This document shows positions 1 through 5,555 of a DNA stretch of 7,827 bases, piece after piece. The stretch's first letter is position 1. Each line of letters starts with the position of its first letter. Position numbers and translations under genes: made by a program. The notes under the pieces are model-generated. The model made no database searches. It was not told the origin of the DNA and worked only from the letters and a program-made list of their open reading frames with translations. The stretch comes from Micrococcales bacterium UBA3913. Lineage in GTDB: Bacteria; Actinomycetota; Actinomycetes; Actinomycetales; Microbacteriaceae. Location of the stretch: assembly GCA_002391425.1 (NCBI GenBank), contig DGEZ01000027.1, positions 1-7,827 of the forward strand. The letters run 5' to 3'.

Positions 1-601
1 AGATGTTGATAACCGGCGCGGTGAACACCACGGCGCTGCCGATCACGTAGAACAGGGTGTTGAGCGTGTAAAACCACACCCGGCGTCTCTGGCCGGTCAC
101 GATCTCCGCCTGCAGCGCATTGAAGGGGACGGTGTACAGCGAGGAGCTGACGACGTTGACGAGCAGGATGATGCCCACCCAGACCGCGTTGACCCAACTC
201 TGCTGGGGAACGGGAACGAGCACGAGTGCCGCGGTGGAGACCGCCCACGGGATGGCAGACCACCGCAGGTAGGGGATGCGCCGGCCCCGCCGATTGTCGG
301 AGGCGTCCGACCGGGCGGCGATGAGCGGATCTACCAGCGCATCCACCACTGCGCCGATCCCGCGCACGAGCGCGAGGGTGGCTGCCGCCGCAGGGATGAG
401 CACAGGCAGGCTCGAGGTGGACGAGGGGATGAACACGACGAGCAGGTAGCTCGTCACGATGCCGCCGAGGAAGGCTCGGGCCAGGTCCCCGAAGCAGAAG
501 CGGATCAGCACACTCACAGGGGCGGTATCGGAGGGGGTCGCCGTCGTGGCCGGGCCCGGACTGTGCGTCTCGGAGCCGAGCTCGTGAGAGTCGTCTGTCA
601 T
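1..601 (-). CDS. GPH-family (MFS_2) sugar/glycoside:cation symporter, N-terminal 200 codons (partial)
   Basis: The reading frame starts at ATG 601-599 and stays open to the left edge, so only the first 200 codons are present; GPH transporters are usually about 450 to 500 residues. A polar N-terminal tail of about 30 residues precedes hydrophobic segments at roughly 40-60, 64-92, 112-132, 138-160 and 178-198. Between the second and third lie the GPH hallmarks: VDALVDPLIAARSD (86-99), with acidic residues D87, D91 and D99, and then GRRIPYL (106-112). PFNALQAEI (159-167) matches the family's PYxAL motif. Known members carry melibiose, glycosides, pentosides or hexuronides into the cell with H+ or Na+; the substrate here is unknown. 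The start overlaps the upstream hydrolase stop as ATGA, so this is the fourth gene of the operon and its likely uptake step. Family assignment is firm, substrate is not. Confidence 0.88.
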   Translation of the reverse strand, partial: MTDDSHELGSETHSPGPATTATPSDTAPVSVLIRFCFGDLARAFLGGIVTSYLLVVFIPSSTSSLPVLIPAAAATLALVRGIGAVVDALVDPLIAARSDASDNRRGRRIPYLRWSAIPWAVSTAALVLVPVPQQSWVNAVWVGIILLVNVVSSSLYTVPFNALQAEIVTGQRRRVWFYTLNTLFYVIGSAVVFTAPVINI

Positions 602-1647
602 GGTGTGTCGTCCTCGTGCTGCTGGGGGTGTGCGTGTCTGCGGTCCGGGCTGAGCGCGTACTGGACGGCGATCAGCTCGCGCTCGAATTTCTGGGGTTCA
701 TCGCGTGACGGAGAATGCCCGGAGTTCTCAAACCACACCGTCTGTACCCGGGGGGCCCTGAGCTCCGCCGCATACTCGGTGACGAGCGGACTTGGAGTGA
801 CCCAGTCGTGCCGACCCTGCAGGAACCACACGGGTGTGGTGAGGGTCGCTGCAGATCGTCGAAAGTCGTAGTCCGTGGCTGTTGGCCACAGGTCATGCAA
901 GCTGCGCAGGATTCCCCAGGCGCGGGACACTCGGCTGTGCCGTCGTGGGCGGGGCTCCTGCGTCGGGCTGACCGGAGGGGTGGATGCGGTGCGGCTGTGG
1001 TGCGGGCCAAACTTGTGCAGAATGCGTCGTTGGATGGCCAGGCCCACGATCCGGGGACGGTACTGCGCGCGCTTCGGGGGCCCGACGAGGGAGAGCGCCG
1101 CCAGTGCGCCGAGCGCGTGCAGGCGGGCGCAGCTCGGAGCCGTGGTGTCGCGGAACGCGCTGCGGCAGCCCCGCCATGAGGCCTGGTAACTGAGCCGCTC
1201 CCCGTCTGGGCCGCACACGGCCTGGCCGGATCCGATATACGCGGTGATCCCCTCAGGGTGGTCCCGGACGAGGGCGACGCCAAGCTCGCTGCCCCAGGAC
1301 AGACCGAGGACGTAGAGATCCTGGTCGCTGTGGTGTGCGCGGATGCGGGCGACCAGCTCGGCTGCATCGCTCTCCAAGTTGGAGAGGGTGAGCCGCGTGC
1401 ACCCTCCGGCCCAGGCGCTGTCCCCGGCTCCACGCTGATCCCACGTCACGACGGTGAAGTGCTGAGCGAGCCGTGCGTGCCGGCGGAGGAACGCGTCGCC
1501 GTTGGGAAAGCCCGGGCCGCCGTGAAGGACGAGGAGGATGGGGAGCGCGGGGGCGGCCGCCAGCACCCGGATGCGCTGCCGGGCCCCGCCGAGCCGTACC
1601 CACTGCTCGATGTCGATCGCGAAGGGGGATTCCCCAGCGTGGCTCAT
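598..1647 (-). CDS. Alpha/beta hydrolase, proline iminopeptidase-like (peptidase S33 type)
   Basis: This 349-residue cytoplasmic serine hydrolase has the full S33/proline iminopeptidase signature. It shows the oxyanion-side HGGPG (42-46), DQRGAG (70-75), and the nucleophile elbow GLSWGS (115-120) with Ser117. Asp281 in GRHDW and His311 in NSGHSP complete the catalytic triad. Between the elbow and the Asp lies a cap region (about 150-260). It keeps family-like landmarks (ERLSYQ, QRRILHKFG, SLHDLWP) but is rich in Ala, Pro and Arg and poorly conserved. The two ends of the protein are in one frame, so I see no break. Members of this family cleave N-terminal proline peptides, amides, esters or lactones; the real substrate here is unknown. 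The start overlaps the SDR stop as ATGA and has only a weak upstream Shine-Dalgarno, so translation probably depends on coupling. The gene is third in the four-gene operon. Confidence 0.88.
   Translation of the reverse strand: MSHAGESPFAIDIEQWVRLGGARQRIRVLAAAPALPILLVLHGGPGFPNGDAFLRRHARLAQHFTVVTWDQRGAGDSAWAGGCTRLTLSNLESDAAELVARIRAHHSDQDLYVLGLSWGSELGVALVRDHPEGITAYIGSGQAVCGPDGERLSYQASWRGCRSAFRDTTAPSCARLHALGALAALSLVGPPKRAQYRPRIVGLAIQRRILHKFGPHHSRTASTPPVSPTQEPRPRRHSRVSRAWGILRSLHDLWPTATDYDFRRSAATLTTPVWFLQGRHDWVTPSPLVTEYAAELRAPRVQTVWFENSGHSPSRDEPQKFERELIAVQYALSPDRRHAHPQQHEDDTP
611..615 (-). promoter_or_regulatory. Shine-Dalgarno sequence of the symporter gene
   Basis: GAGGA on the minus strand lies 9 bases before ATG 601, inside the 3' end of the hydrolase gene. 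It supports the ATGA-overlapping start of the symporter rather than a later one. Confidence 0.6.
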
Positions 1648-2477
1648 GCGGTGAGCAGGCCCGCGTCGACGACGATCTGGGCCCCGTCGATGTAGCGGGC
1701 GCGGTCACTGGCCAGGAATAGGACGAGCTCGGCGACGTCCACGGTCTCGATCCACGGTACGGGCTGGAGGTTCCCTGCTGAGGCCTCGGCGATCTCCTCC
1801 GGGGTTTTCCCCTCCGCCTGGGCGAGCCCGTCGTTCATCTGGGTGTCGACCCCGGTGGGGTGGATGCTCACTGCCCGAATATTGTGGGGGGCGAGTTCGA
1901 TGGCGATCGACTTCGTCAGCCCGATCACGCCCCACTTGGCTGCCGCGTAGTGGGAGAGCCTGCGCATCCCGCGTAGCCCGCCGATCGAAGAGTTCGTGAT
2001 GATGACGCCGCCTCCGCGCGCGATCAGTGCCGGCGTGGCCGCCTTGGTGGTGTGCCACACCCCAGTGAGGTTGATGCCGATCATGTCCTGCCACTCCTGC
2101 TCGCTCAGCTCGTGGCTGTAGCCGTAGGCGCAGATACCCGCGTTGGCGAAGACGATGTCCAGTCCGCCGAATCTCTCCACCCCTGCCGACACCGCGAGGT
2201 CGAGGCTCTCCTGGTCCCGGACGTCTCCACGGGTGGGAAGGAACGCTTCGCCCAGCTCGTCGGCCAGGCGGTCGAGTTCGTCGGCACCATGGTCGAGGTA
2301 TGCCGGATAGCTCAACGGCCGGTCCCGGTCGAACCCGATCACGGAGCCGCCCGCGGCGACGAGTGCCCGCGCGACGGCTCGTCCCTGGCCGCTGGCCGCA
2401 CCGGTGACGAGTGCGACCTTCCCGGCGAATTCGTGCGCTCGCGGGCCTCCTGCGACCGGCTCTGCCTGCTGGGTCAT
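1644..2477 (-). CDS. SDR-family NAD(P)-dependent oxidoreductase, mycofactocin-coupled-like
   Basis: This is a 277-residue classical short-chain dehydrogenase. It has the dinucleotide-binding TGAASGQG (25-32), an Asp50 at the end of the second strand that suggests NAD(H) rather than NADP(H), and NAG at 112-114. The catalytic tetrad is Asn136, Ser164, Tyr177 and Lys181. Compared with ordinary SDRs there is an extra stretch (about 51-75, including SYPAYLDHGADELDRLADEL) between the second and third strands. GDVRD (84-88), EWQDMIGINLTGVW and HPTGVDTQM (206-214) follow. This set resembles the subfamily whose tightly held NAD is thought to be recycled through mycofactocin (TIGR03971, from memory). 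It probably oxidises a secondary alcohol or reduces a ketone. The frame is open well upstream of the start, but those 208 extra codons are a shadow of the CMD gene. The chosen ATG has a strong Shine-Dalgarno and overlaps the CMD stop as ATGA. Second gene of the operon. Confidence 0.93.
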   Translation of the reverse strand: MTQQAEPVAGGPRAHEFAGKVALVTGAASGQGRAVARALVAAGGSVIGFDRDRPLSYPAYLDHGADELDRLADELGEAFLPTRGDVRDQESLDLAVSAGVERFGGLDIVFANAGICAYGYSHELSEQEWQDMIGINLTGVWHTTKAATPALIARGGGVIITNSSIGGLRGMRRLSHYAAAKWGVIGLTKSIAIELAPHNIRAVSIHPTGVDTQMNDGLAQAEGKTPEEIAEASAGNLQPVPWIETVDVAELVLFLASDRARYIDGAQIVVDAGLLTA

Positions 2478-3076
2478 TGTGCGTGTCCTCCCTCGGATGT
2501 GCTGGTTGTGGGGGTGTTTCTCCGTTGAAGCACGGGGAACGCCGAGACGGGGTCGGTGTCCCCTGTGATGAGCCCGAGAATGGCATCGTCGGGGTCCACA
2601 TCGAGAACCTCGTTGACGATATTCGTTGCCACCATGATTCCGGCGAAGGCCGTGAGCAGCACGACCCCGGGCTGGCCGTATCGTTCGATGAGCGTGGTGA
2701 TGAGATCGCGCTCGGCACGGCCGTCTCGGGCAACCTGGCGGCCGAACTCCGCCAGGTCCTCCTCGTCGGGGCTGAGAGGCTTCCCGTCGAGGGGTTCGCC
2801 GCGAGCCTGAAGCGCCTTTCGGAAGTACAGGGAGCAGATCACGCATTCGTTGGTCGTGGAAATCGCGTAGGAAAGCACAATGGTGCCGCGCTCGCCGATG
2901 AGGGGGATGAGCGCATCCCGCAAGGGGTACCAACTCATCAACGCATCGTAGGCGAGGGGAGCGCGCAGCAGGGTCTGCTTCATGTGGGTGAGGCCGTGCG
3001 TGGCCTGGGCATGCTCCCACCGGGTGCGCTGCTCGGGGCTCAGGGTGTCTTCTGTGACGCGATCTATGAGACTCAC
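2474..3076 (-). CDS. Carboxymuconolactone decarboxylase/AhpD-like protein with CxxC motif
   Basis: This 200-residue, mostly helical, soluble protein is read from a GTG start; an in-frame TAA at 3088-3086 rules out a longer N-terminus. The core NECVICSLYF (76-85) places Glu77 and the pair Cys78/Cys81 as in AhpD/CMD proteins, where the consensus is roughly ExxCxxCxxxH. Other CMD-like features are LLRAPLAYDALMSWY (36-50), which matches the family's 'peaks, then substrate-facing helix' entry, and a second helical half (124-160). The family includes gamma-carboxymuconolactone decarboxylases and thiol-based peroxidases or disulfide reductases that act as oligomers. Here the position four residues after the second Cys is Phe85 instead of the usual His, so classical AhpD proton relay is doubtful. 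The last 20 residues are a polar, probably disordered tail. It is the first gene of the four-gene operon. The family is fairly sure; the reaction is unknown. Confidence 0.8.
   Translation of the reverse strand: MSLIDRVTEDTLSPEQRTRWEHAQATHGLTHMKQTLLRAPLAYDALMSWYPLRDALIPLIGERGTIVLSYAISTTNECVICSLYFRKALQARGEPLDGKPLSPDEEDLAEFGRQVARDGRAERDLITTLIERYGQPGVVLLTAFAGIMVATNIVNEVLDVDPDDAILGLITGDTDPVSAFPVLQRRNTPTTSTSEGGHAQ
2486..2492 (-). promoter_or_regulatory. Shine-Dalgarno sequence that fixes the SDR start
   Basis: GGGAGGA on the minus strand has its GGAGG core 9 bases before ATG 2477-2475. It is the best ribosome binding site in the window. It decides against the much longer in-frame start at 3101 and places the SDR start in an ATGA overlap with the upstream gene. 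Confidence 0.75.
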
Positions 3077-3082
3077 ACACCC

Positions 3083-3088
3083 AGCTTA
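3083..3088 (-). promoter_or_regulatory. Candidate -10 element of the CMD-SDR-hydrolase-symporter operon (leaderless)
   Basis: TAAGCT on the minus strand fits TANNNT and is followed by exactly 6 bases before the GTG start at 3076. No Shine-Dalgarno is well placed for that GTG. This is the layout expected if transcription begins at the start codon itself. I find no good -35 hexamer 16 to 18 bases upstream, so an activator or alternative sigma factor may be needed. The TAA inside it is also the in-frame stop that bounds the gene. Confidence 0.4.
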
Positions 3089-3092
3089 GGCA

Positions 3093-3102
3093 GGTGTTCA
3101 CC
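3093..3102 (-). promoter_or_regulatory. Perfect palindrome in the operon promoter (possible operator)
   Basis: GGTGAACACC is a perfect 10-base palindrome that ends 4 bases upstream of the candidate -10 element, so it would lie in the -35 to -10 spacer. A bound regulator would block or remodel the promoter. A partly similar word (plus strand GGTGTTACCC, 3116-3125) occurs 23 bases away, about two helical turns. No regulator gene for it is visible besides the two-component system. Confidence 0.35.
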
Positions 3103-3111
3103 GTGCCGCGC

Positions 3112-3138
3112 CCCCGGTGTTACCCCATGTGACCGGGG
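3112..3138 (-). terminator. Hairpin downstream of the histidine kinase gene (possible U-tract-less terminator)
   Basis: The arms CCCCGGT (3112-3118) and ACCGGGG (3132-3138) are perfectly complementary, giving a 7-bp G/C-rich stem with a 13-base loop. On the minus strand the stem begins 10 bases after the kinase stop codon. No T-run follows, so this is not a canonical intrinsic terminator; it may be a partial terminator, an mRNA 3'-end stabiliser or a protein-binding site. Confidence 0.4.
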
Positions 3139-3147
3139 ATGCGCGGC

Positions 3148-4800
3148 TCAGTGCCCGTCTGGGGCAGACGCTGGCAGCGTCGGGTCGGCCTCCGCGCTGT
3201 CGGCGCGGTAACGGTACAACGGCAGGGTAATCCGGAAGGTGGCGCCGCCTCCCGGGGTGTCATCGGCGACCACGGTTCCGTGGTGCGCTGTGATGATGGC
3301 GGCGACGATGGCCAGCCCGAGTCCCGAGCCTCCGGTGTCCCTGGTGCGGGAATTGTCCGCGCGGAAGAATCTCTGGAATATCTTGTCGCGAAGTTGCTCG
3401 GGGATCCCTTCCCCGTGGTCGCGAATCTCGACGACCACGATCCCCGCGTGGGGGTCCGCGCCGACGGCGATGTCGAGGGGGGAACCCTCGGGCGTGTACC
3501 GCAATGCGTTGACGGTGATGTTGGTGAGCACTTGGCGCAGCTTGTTCTCTTCTCCCCAGACCAGTGGCGCAACGGTCTCGGGAGAGTCGGGTGCATGCAG
3601 GGTGGGAAGTGTCGGGATCGCTGCGGTTTTCGCCGCGCGGTCGGAGCGGCGTACGATTCTGCGCAGCGATCGGGAGGTCTTCCCCGTCGTCTCGATGACG
3701 GGTTCGGGAGGTTCAGGCTGGGGCTGCTCGACGGCAGGAGGCGTCCAGTCGACGAGGCTGATTTCGCGATCGTGGTCCCGCGCCATCGCATCGAGGGCAA
3801 TGTCGTGGGCAACAAGCCTCATATCCACGACTTCTGACTGCAGCGGACGGGCCTCATCGAGGCGGGCGAGGGCGAGGAGGTCTTCGACGAGGCCGGACAT
3901 CCGGATCGCCTCCCGCTCGATGCGATCCATCGCCTGGGCAACATCGTCGGGCGTGCTGAGCGCTCCCATGCGGTACAGCTCGGCGTATCCGCGCACGGAC
4001 ACGAGCGGGGTGCGTAGTTCGTGGCTGGCGTCGGAAACGAATCGGCGCATCTGGTCGATCGTGCGGGCACGCTCGGCGAATGACGCCTCGATGCGATCGG
4101 TCATGACGTTCAGGGAGTGGTTGAGCCGGCCGATCTCGGTGTTGGTCGACGCCTCGGACAGTCGTTTCGTGTAGTCCCCGGAGGCGATCGTTTCTGCGGC
4201 GTCCTCCGCGCGGCGCAGCGGAGCGAAGAGGGACCCGGCAAGAAGCCACGCGCTGACGCCCCCCGACAGCAGCACAATGAGGCCGAATCCGATGAAGATG
4301 TTGGTGTATTGGGCCAGTGTCTTGGTGGCGGACGTGATGGGTATCCCCACGACCAGGCTCACCGAGGGGGATATCTGTACATTGATGAACCGCCACAGTG
4401 TCTCGCTGCCGCCGGTGAGAGTGTACGGCTGGTTGTCAGCCCGCTGATCGAGGGCATTCTCCAGGGCTGAGATGTCGGGGATGCTCTCCGCATCCCCGAT
4501 CCTCGGGTCGAGTTTCACGAGTGTGCTGTCGGAGAAGTACACCGCATAGTATTCGGTGGGCAGCGCGCGGTTGATGCTCTGCAGTTCGCTGAGGTTGCTT
4601 TCTGCGAGGATGCTCGCCGTGCTGCTCAGCTGCTGATCTATCTGCTCGTATAGGTAGTTGGTGAGCATCACGTGCGTTCCCAGGCCAGACACCAGCAGTC
4701 CACCGGAGATGAGCGCAATTGTGAGGGTGGTGATCCGGGTCTGAAGGGAGGTTTCCTGCCAGAACCAGCTGTGTCGCCTCCGGTGGTGCTGCGCCCACAT
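3148..4800 (-). CDS. Membrane sensor histidine kinase of a two-component system
   Basis: This 550-residue kinase has a basic N-terminus, a first membrane helix at about 24-46, and an extracytoplasmic sensor of roughly 115 residues (50-165). A second membrane helix follows at about 167-190, then a HAMP linker (about 191-245). The phosphoacceptor is His260 in SDASHELRTPL. The ATPase has its N box around Asn427/Asn431 (NITVNALRYTP), G1 DHGEGIP (461-467), F box FQRFF (475-479) and G2 GGSGLGLAI (490-498). It should autophosphorylate His260 and pass phosphate to Asp55 of the neighbouring regulator. An insert of about 60 residues (353-413) lies between the first ATPase strand and the N box. It is proline- and glutamate-rich, then basic (RSLRRIVRRSDR). 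The start at 4800 is 4 bases after the regulator stop and 12 bases after a GAAGG. A longer open frame to 4944 only reads through the regulator gene. The signal sensed is unknown. Confidence 0.95.
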   Translation of the reverse strand: MWAQHHRRRHSWFWQETSLQTRITTLTIALISGGLLVSGLGTHVMLTNYLYEQIDQQLSSTASILAESNLSELQSINRALPTEYYAVYFSDSTLVKLDPRIGDAESIPDISALENALDQRADNQPYTLTGGSETLWRFINVQISPSVSLVVGIPITSATKTLAQYTNIFIGFGLIVLLSGGVSAWLLAGSLFAPLRRAEDAAETIASGDYTKRLSEASTNTEIGRLNHSLNVMTDRIEASFAERARTIDQMRRFVSDASHELRTPLVSVRGYAELYRMGALSTPDDVAQAMDRIEREAIRMSGLVEDLLALARLDEARPLQSEVVDMRLVAHDIALDAMARDHDREISLVDWTPPAVEQPQPEPPEPVIETTGKTSRSLRRIVRRSDRAAKTAAIPTLPTLHAPDSPETVAPLVWGEENKLRQVLTNITVNALRYTPEGSPLDIAVGADPHAGIVVVEIRDHGEGIPEQLRDKIFQRFFRADNSRTRDTGGSGLGLAIVAAIITAHHGTVVADDTPGGGATFRITLPLYRYRADSAEADPTLPASAPDGH

Positions 4801-4804
4801 GAAC

Positions 4805-5500
4805 TCAGGACGCCTTCGGGGTCTTGAGCAGGTAGCCGAAGCCGCGCTTCGTCTGGATGAGCGGTTCGGTGGTGAGCGGGTCGAGCTTCCGACGGAGGTA
4901 CGAGATGTAGGACTCCACGATTCCGGCATCACCGTTGAAGTCATACTCCCACACGTGGTCGAGAATCTGTGCCTTGGAGAGCACCCGATTCGGGTTCAGC
5001 AGGAGGAAGCGCAACAGTTTGAACTCGGTGGGGCTGAGCTCAACGGGGGTTCCGTTGGCCGTGACCTCGTGAGTGTCCTGATCCATCGTGATCTCGCCGG
5101 CGGTGATGACGGCATCCTCTTCGACCTCCATCGTGCGGCGCAGGATGGCACGGATGCGTGCGACGATCTCGTCGAGGCTGAAGGGCTTGGTCACGTAGTC
5201 GTCACCTCCGACGGTGAGCCCGGTGACCTTGTCCTGCGTGTCATCTTTCGCGGTGAGGAAGAGAATGGGCGCGGTGAAGCCGGACTCGCGCAGTCTCTTC
5301 GTCACGCTGAAGCCGTTCATGTCGGGGAGCATCACGTCGAGGATCATCAGGTCGGGTTCTTCTTCGAGGACGGCGGATATGGCGGCCGCGCCGGATCCGA
5401 CGGCGCGTATGGCGAAGCCAGCGAATCGCAGGCTCGTGCTCAGCAGGTCTCGGATGTTCGGTTCGTCATCGACGATGAGAATTCGTGGTTGCGTGCTCAT
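4805..5500 (-). CDS. OmpR/PhoB-family response regulator
   Basis: This 231-residue protein is a standard DNA-binding response regulator. The receiver domain (about 6-120) has the acidic pair Asp11/Asp12, the phosphorylated Asp55 in LDVMLPD, Thr83 and Lys105 in YVTKPF. A short linker (121-130) leads to a winged-helix DNA-binding domain (about 131-227), with ELSPTEFKLLRFLLLNP, the recognition-helix region and the terminal hairpin TKRGFGYLL. It most resembles the TcrX/TrcR-like actinobacterial regulators, from memory. Phosphorylated dimers of this family bind tandem direct repeats about 11 bases apart, and exactly such a repeat lies just upstream of this gene. The open frame extends upstream to 5851 but enters the helicase gene. 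ATG 5500 gives the normal domain length and begins right before the first receiver strand (PRILIVDDE). It is co-transcribed with the kinase, 4 bases away. Confidence 0.96.
   Translation of the reverse strand: MSTQPRILIVDDEPNIRDLLSTSLRFAGFAIRAVGSGAAAISAVLEEEPDLMILDVMLPDMNGFSVTKRLRESGFTAPILFLTAKDDTQDKVTGLTVGGDDYVTKPFSLDEIVARIRAILRRTMEVEEDAVITAGEITMDQDTHEVTANGTPVELSPTEFKLLRFLLLNPNRVLSKAQILDHVWEYDFNGDAGIVESYISYLRRKLDPLTTEPLIQTKRGFGYLLKTPKAS
4813..4817 (-). promoter_or_regulatory. Likely Shine-Dalgarno sequence of the histidine kinase
   Basis: GAAGG on the minus strand lies 12 bases before ATG 4800, within the last codons of the response regulator. The spacing is long, so re-initiation after the regulator stop 4 bases upstream probably contributes. 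Confidence 0.4.
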
Positions 5501-5506
5501 GAAGCC

Positions 5507-5512
5507 ATTGTC
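5507..5512 (-). promoter_or_regulatory. Candidate -10 element of the response regulator/kinase operon (leaderless)
   Basis: GACAAT on the minus strand is a partial match to TANNNT and is followed by exactly 6 bases before ATG 5500. There is no Shine-Dalgarno in the leader. No consensus -35 is present; the tandem repeat occupies that place. The same 6-base spacing occurs at two other gene starts in this window. Confidence 0.4.
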
Positions 5513-5523
5513 TGTGCGAATCC

Positions 5524-5542
5524 TGAAAGTCAGGTGAAAGTC
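5524..5542 (-). promoter_or_regulatory. Tandem direct repeat, likely binding site of the response regulator (autoregulation)
   Basis: Two perfect copies of GACTTTCA on the minus strand (TGAAAGTC at 5524-5531 and 5535-5542 on the plus strand) are spaced with an 11-base period. OmpR/PhoB-type dimers typically bind such head-to-tail repeats one helical turn apart. If transcription starts at ATG 5500, the repeats cover about -24 to -42 and end 11 bases from the -10. This is the position at which a pho box replaces the -35 in PhoB-activated promoters, so positive autoregulation is the favoured reading. The left copy also forms a 5-bp dyad, CCTGA/TCAGG (5522-5534). Confidence 0.6.
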
Positions 5543-5555
5543 CCGAGATTGTTTC

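Noticed and set aside
672..1433. 253-codon minus-strand frame within the hydrolase
   Set aside because: It is the same strand in another frame, Ser/Ala/Pro-rich, without motifs, whereas the hydrolase frame carries a complete catalytic triad.
1644..3101. 485-codon open frame as one long SDR protein
   Set aside because: The first 208 codons overlap the CMD gene in another frame and read as His/Arg/Pro-rich nonsense. A strong Shine-Dalgarno and an ATGA overlap mark the true start at 2477.
2411..3211. 266-codon plus-strand open frame over the CMD gene
   Set aside because: It runs antisense through CMD and both flanking junctions with no recognisable motif; the minus-strand gene has family motifs and coupled starts.
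3148..4944. 598-codon version of the histidine kinase
   Set aside because: The extra 48 codons lie inside the response regulator and are Ser/Arg-rich shadow sequence. The start at 4800 gives a normal kinase N-terminus with a basic stretch before the first membrane helix.
5497..5508. Three-codon upstream mini-ORF (ATG GCT TCA TGA) overlapping the response regulator start
   Set aside because: It would be untranscribed if the message is leaderless as proposed, and such a short frame is expected by chance. It is worth recalling only if transcript mapping shows a longer leader.
5522..5534. CCTGA-AAG-TCAGG hairpin as terminator of xpb
   Set aside because: The stem is only 5 bp with no T-run, and it is better explained by the tandem regulator-binding repeat it overlaps.
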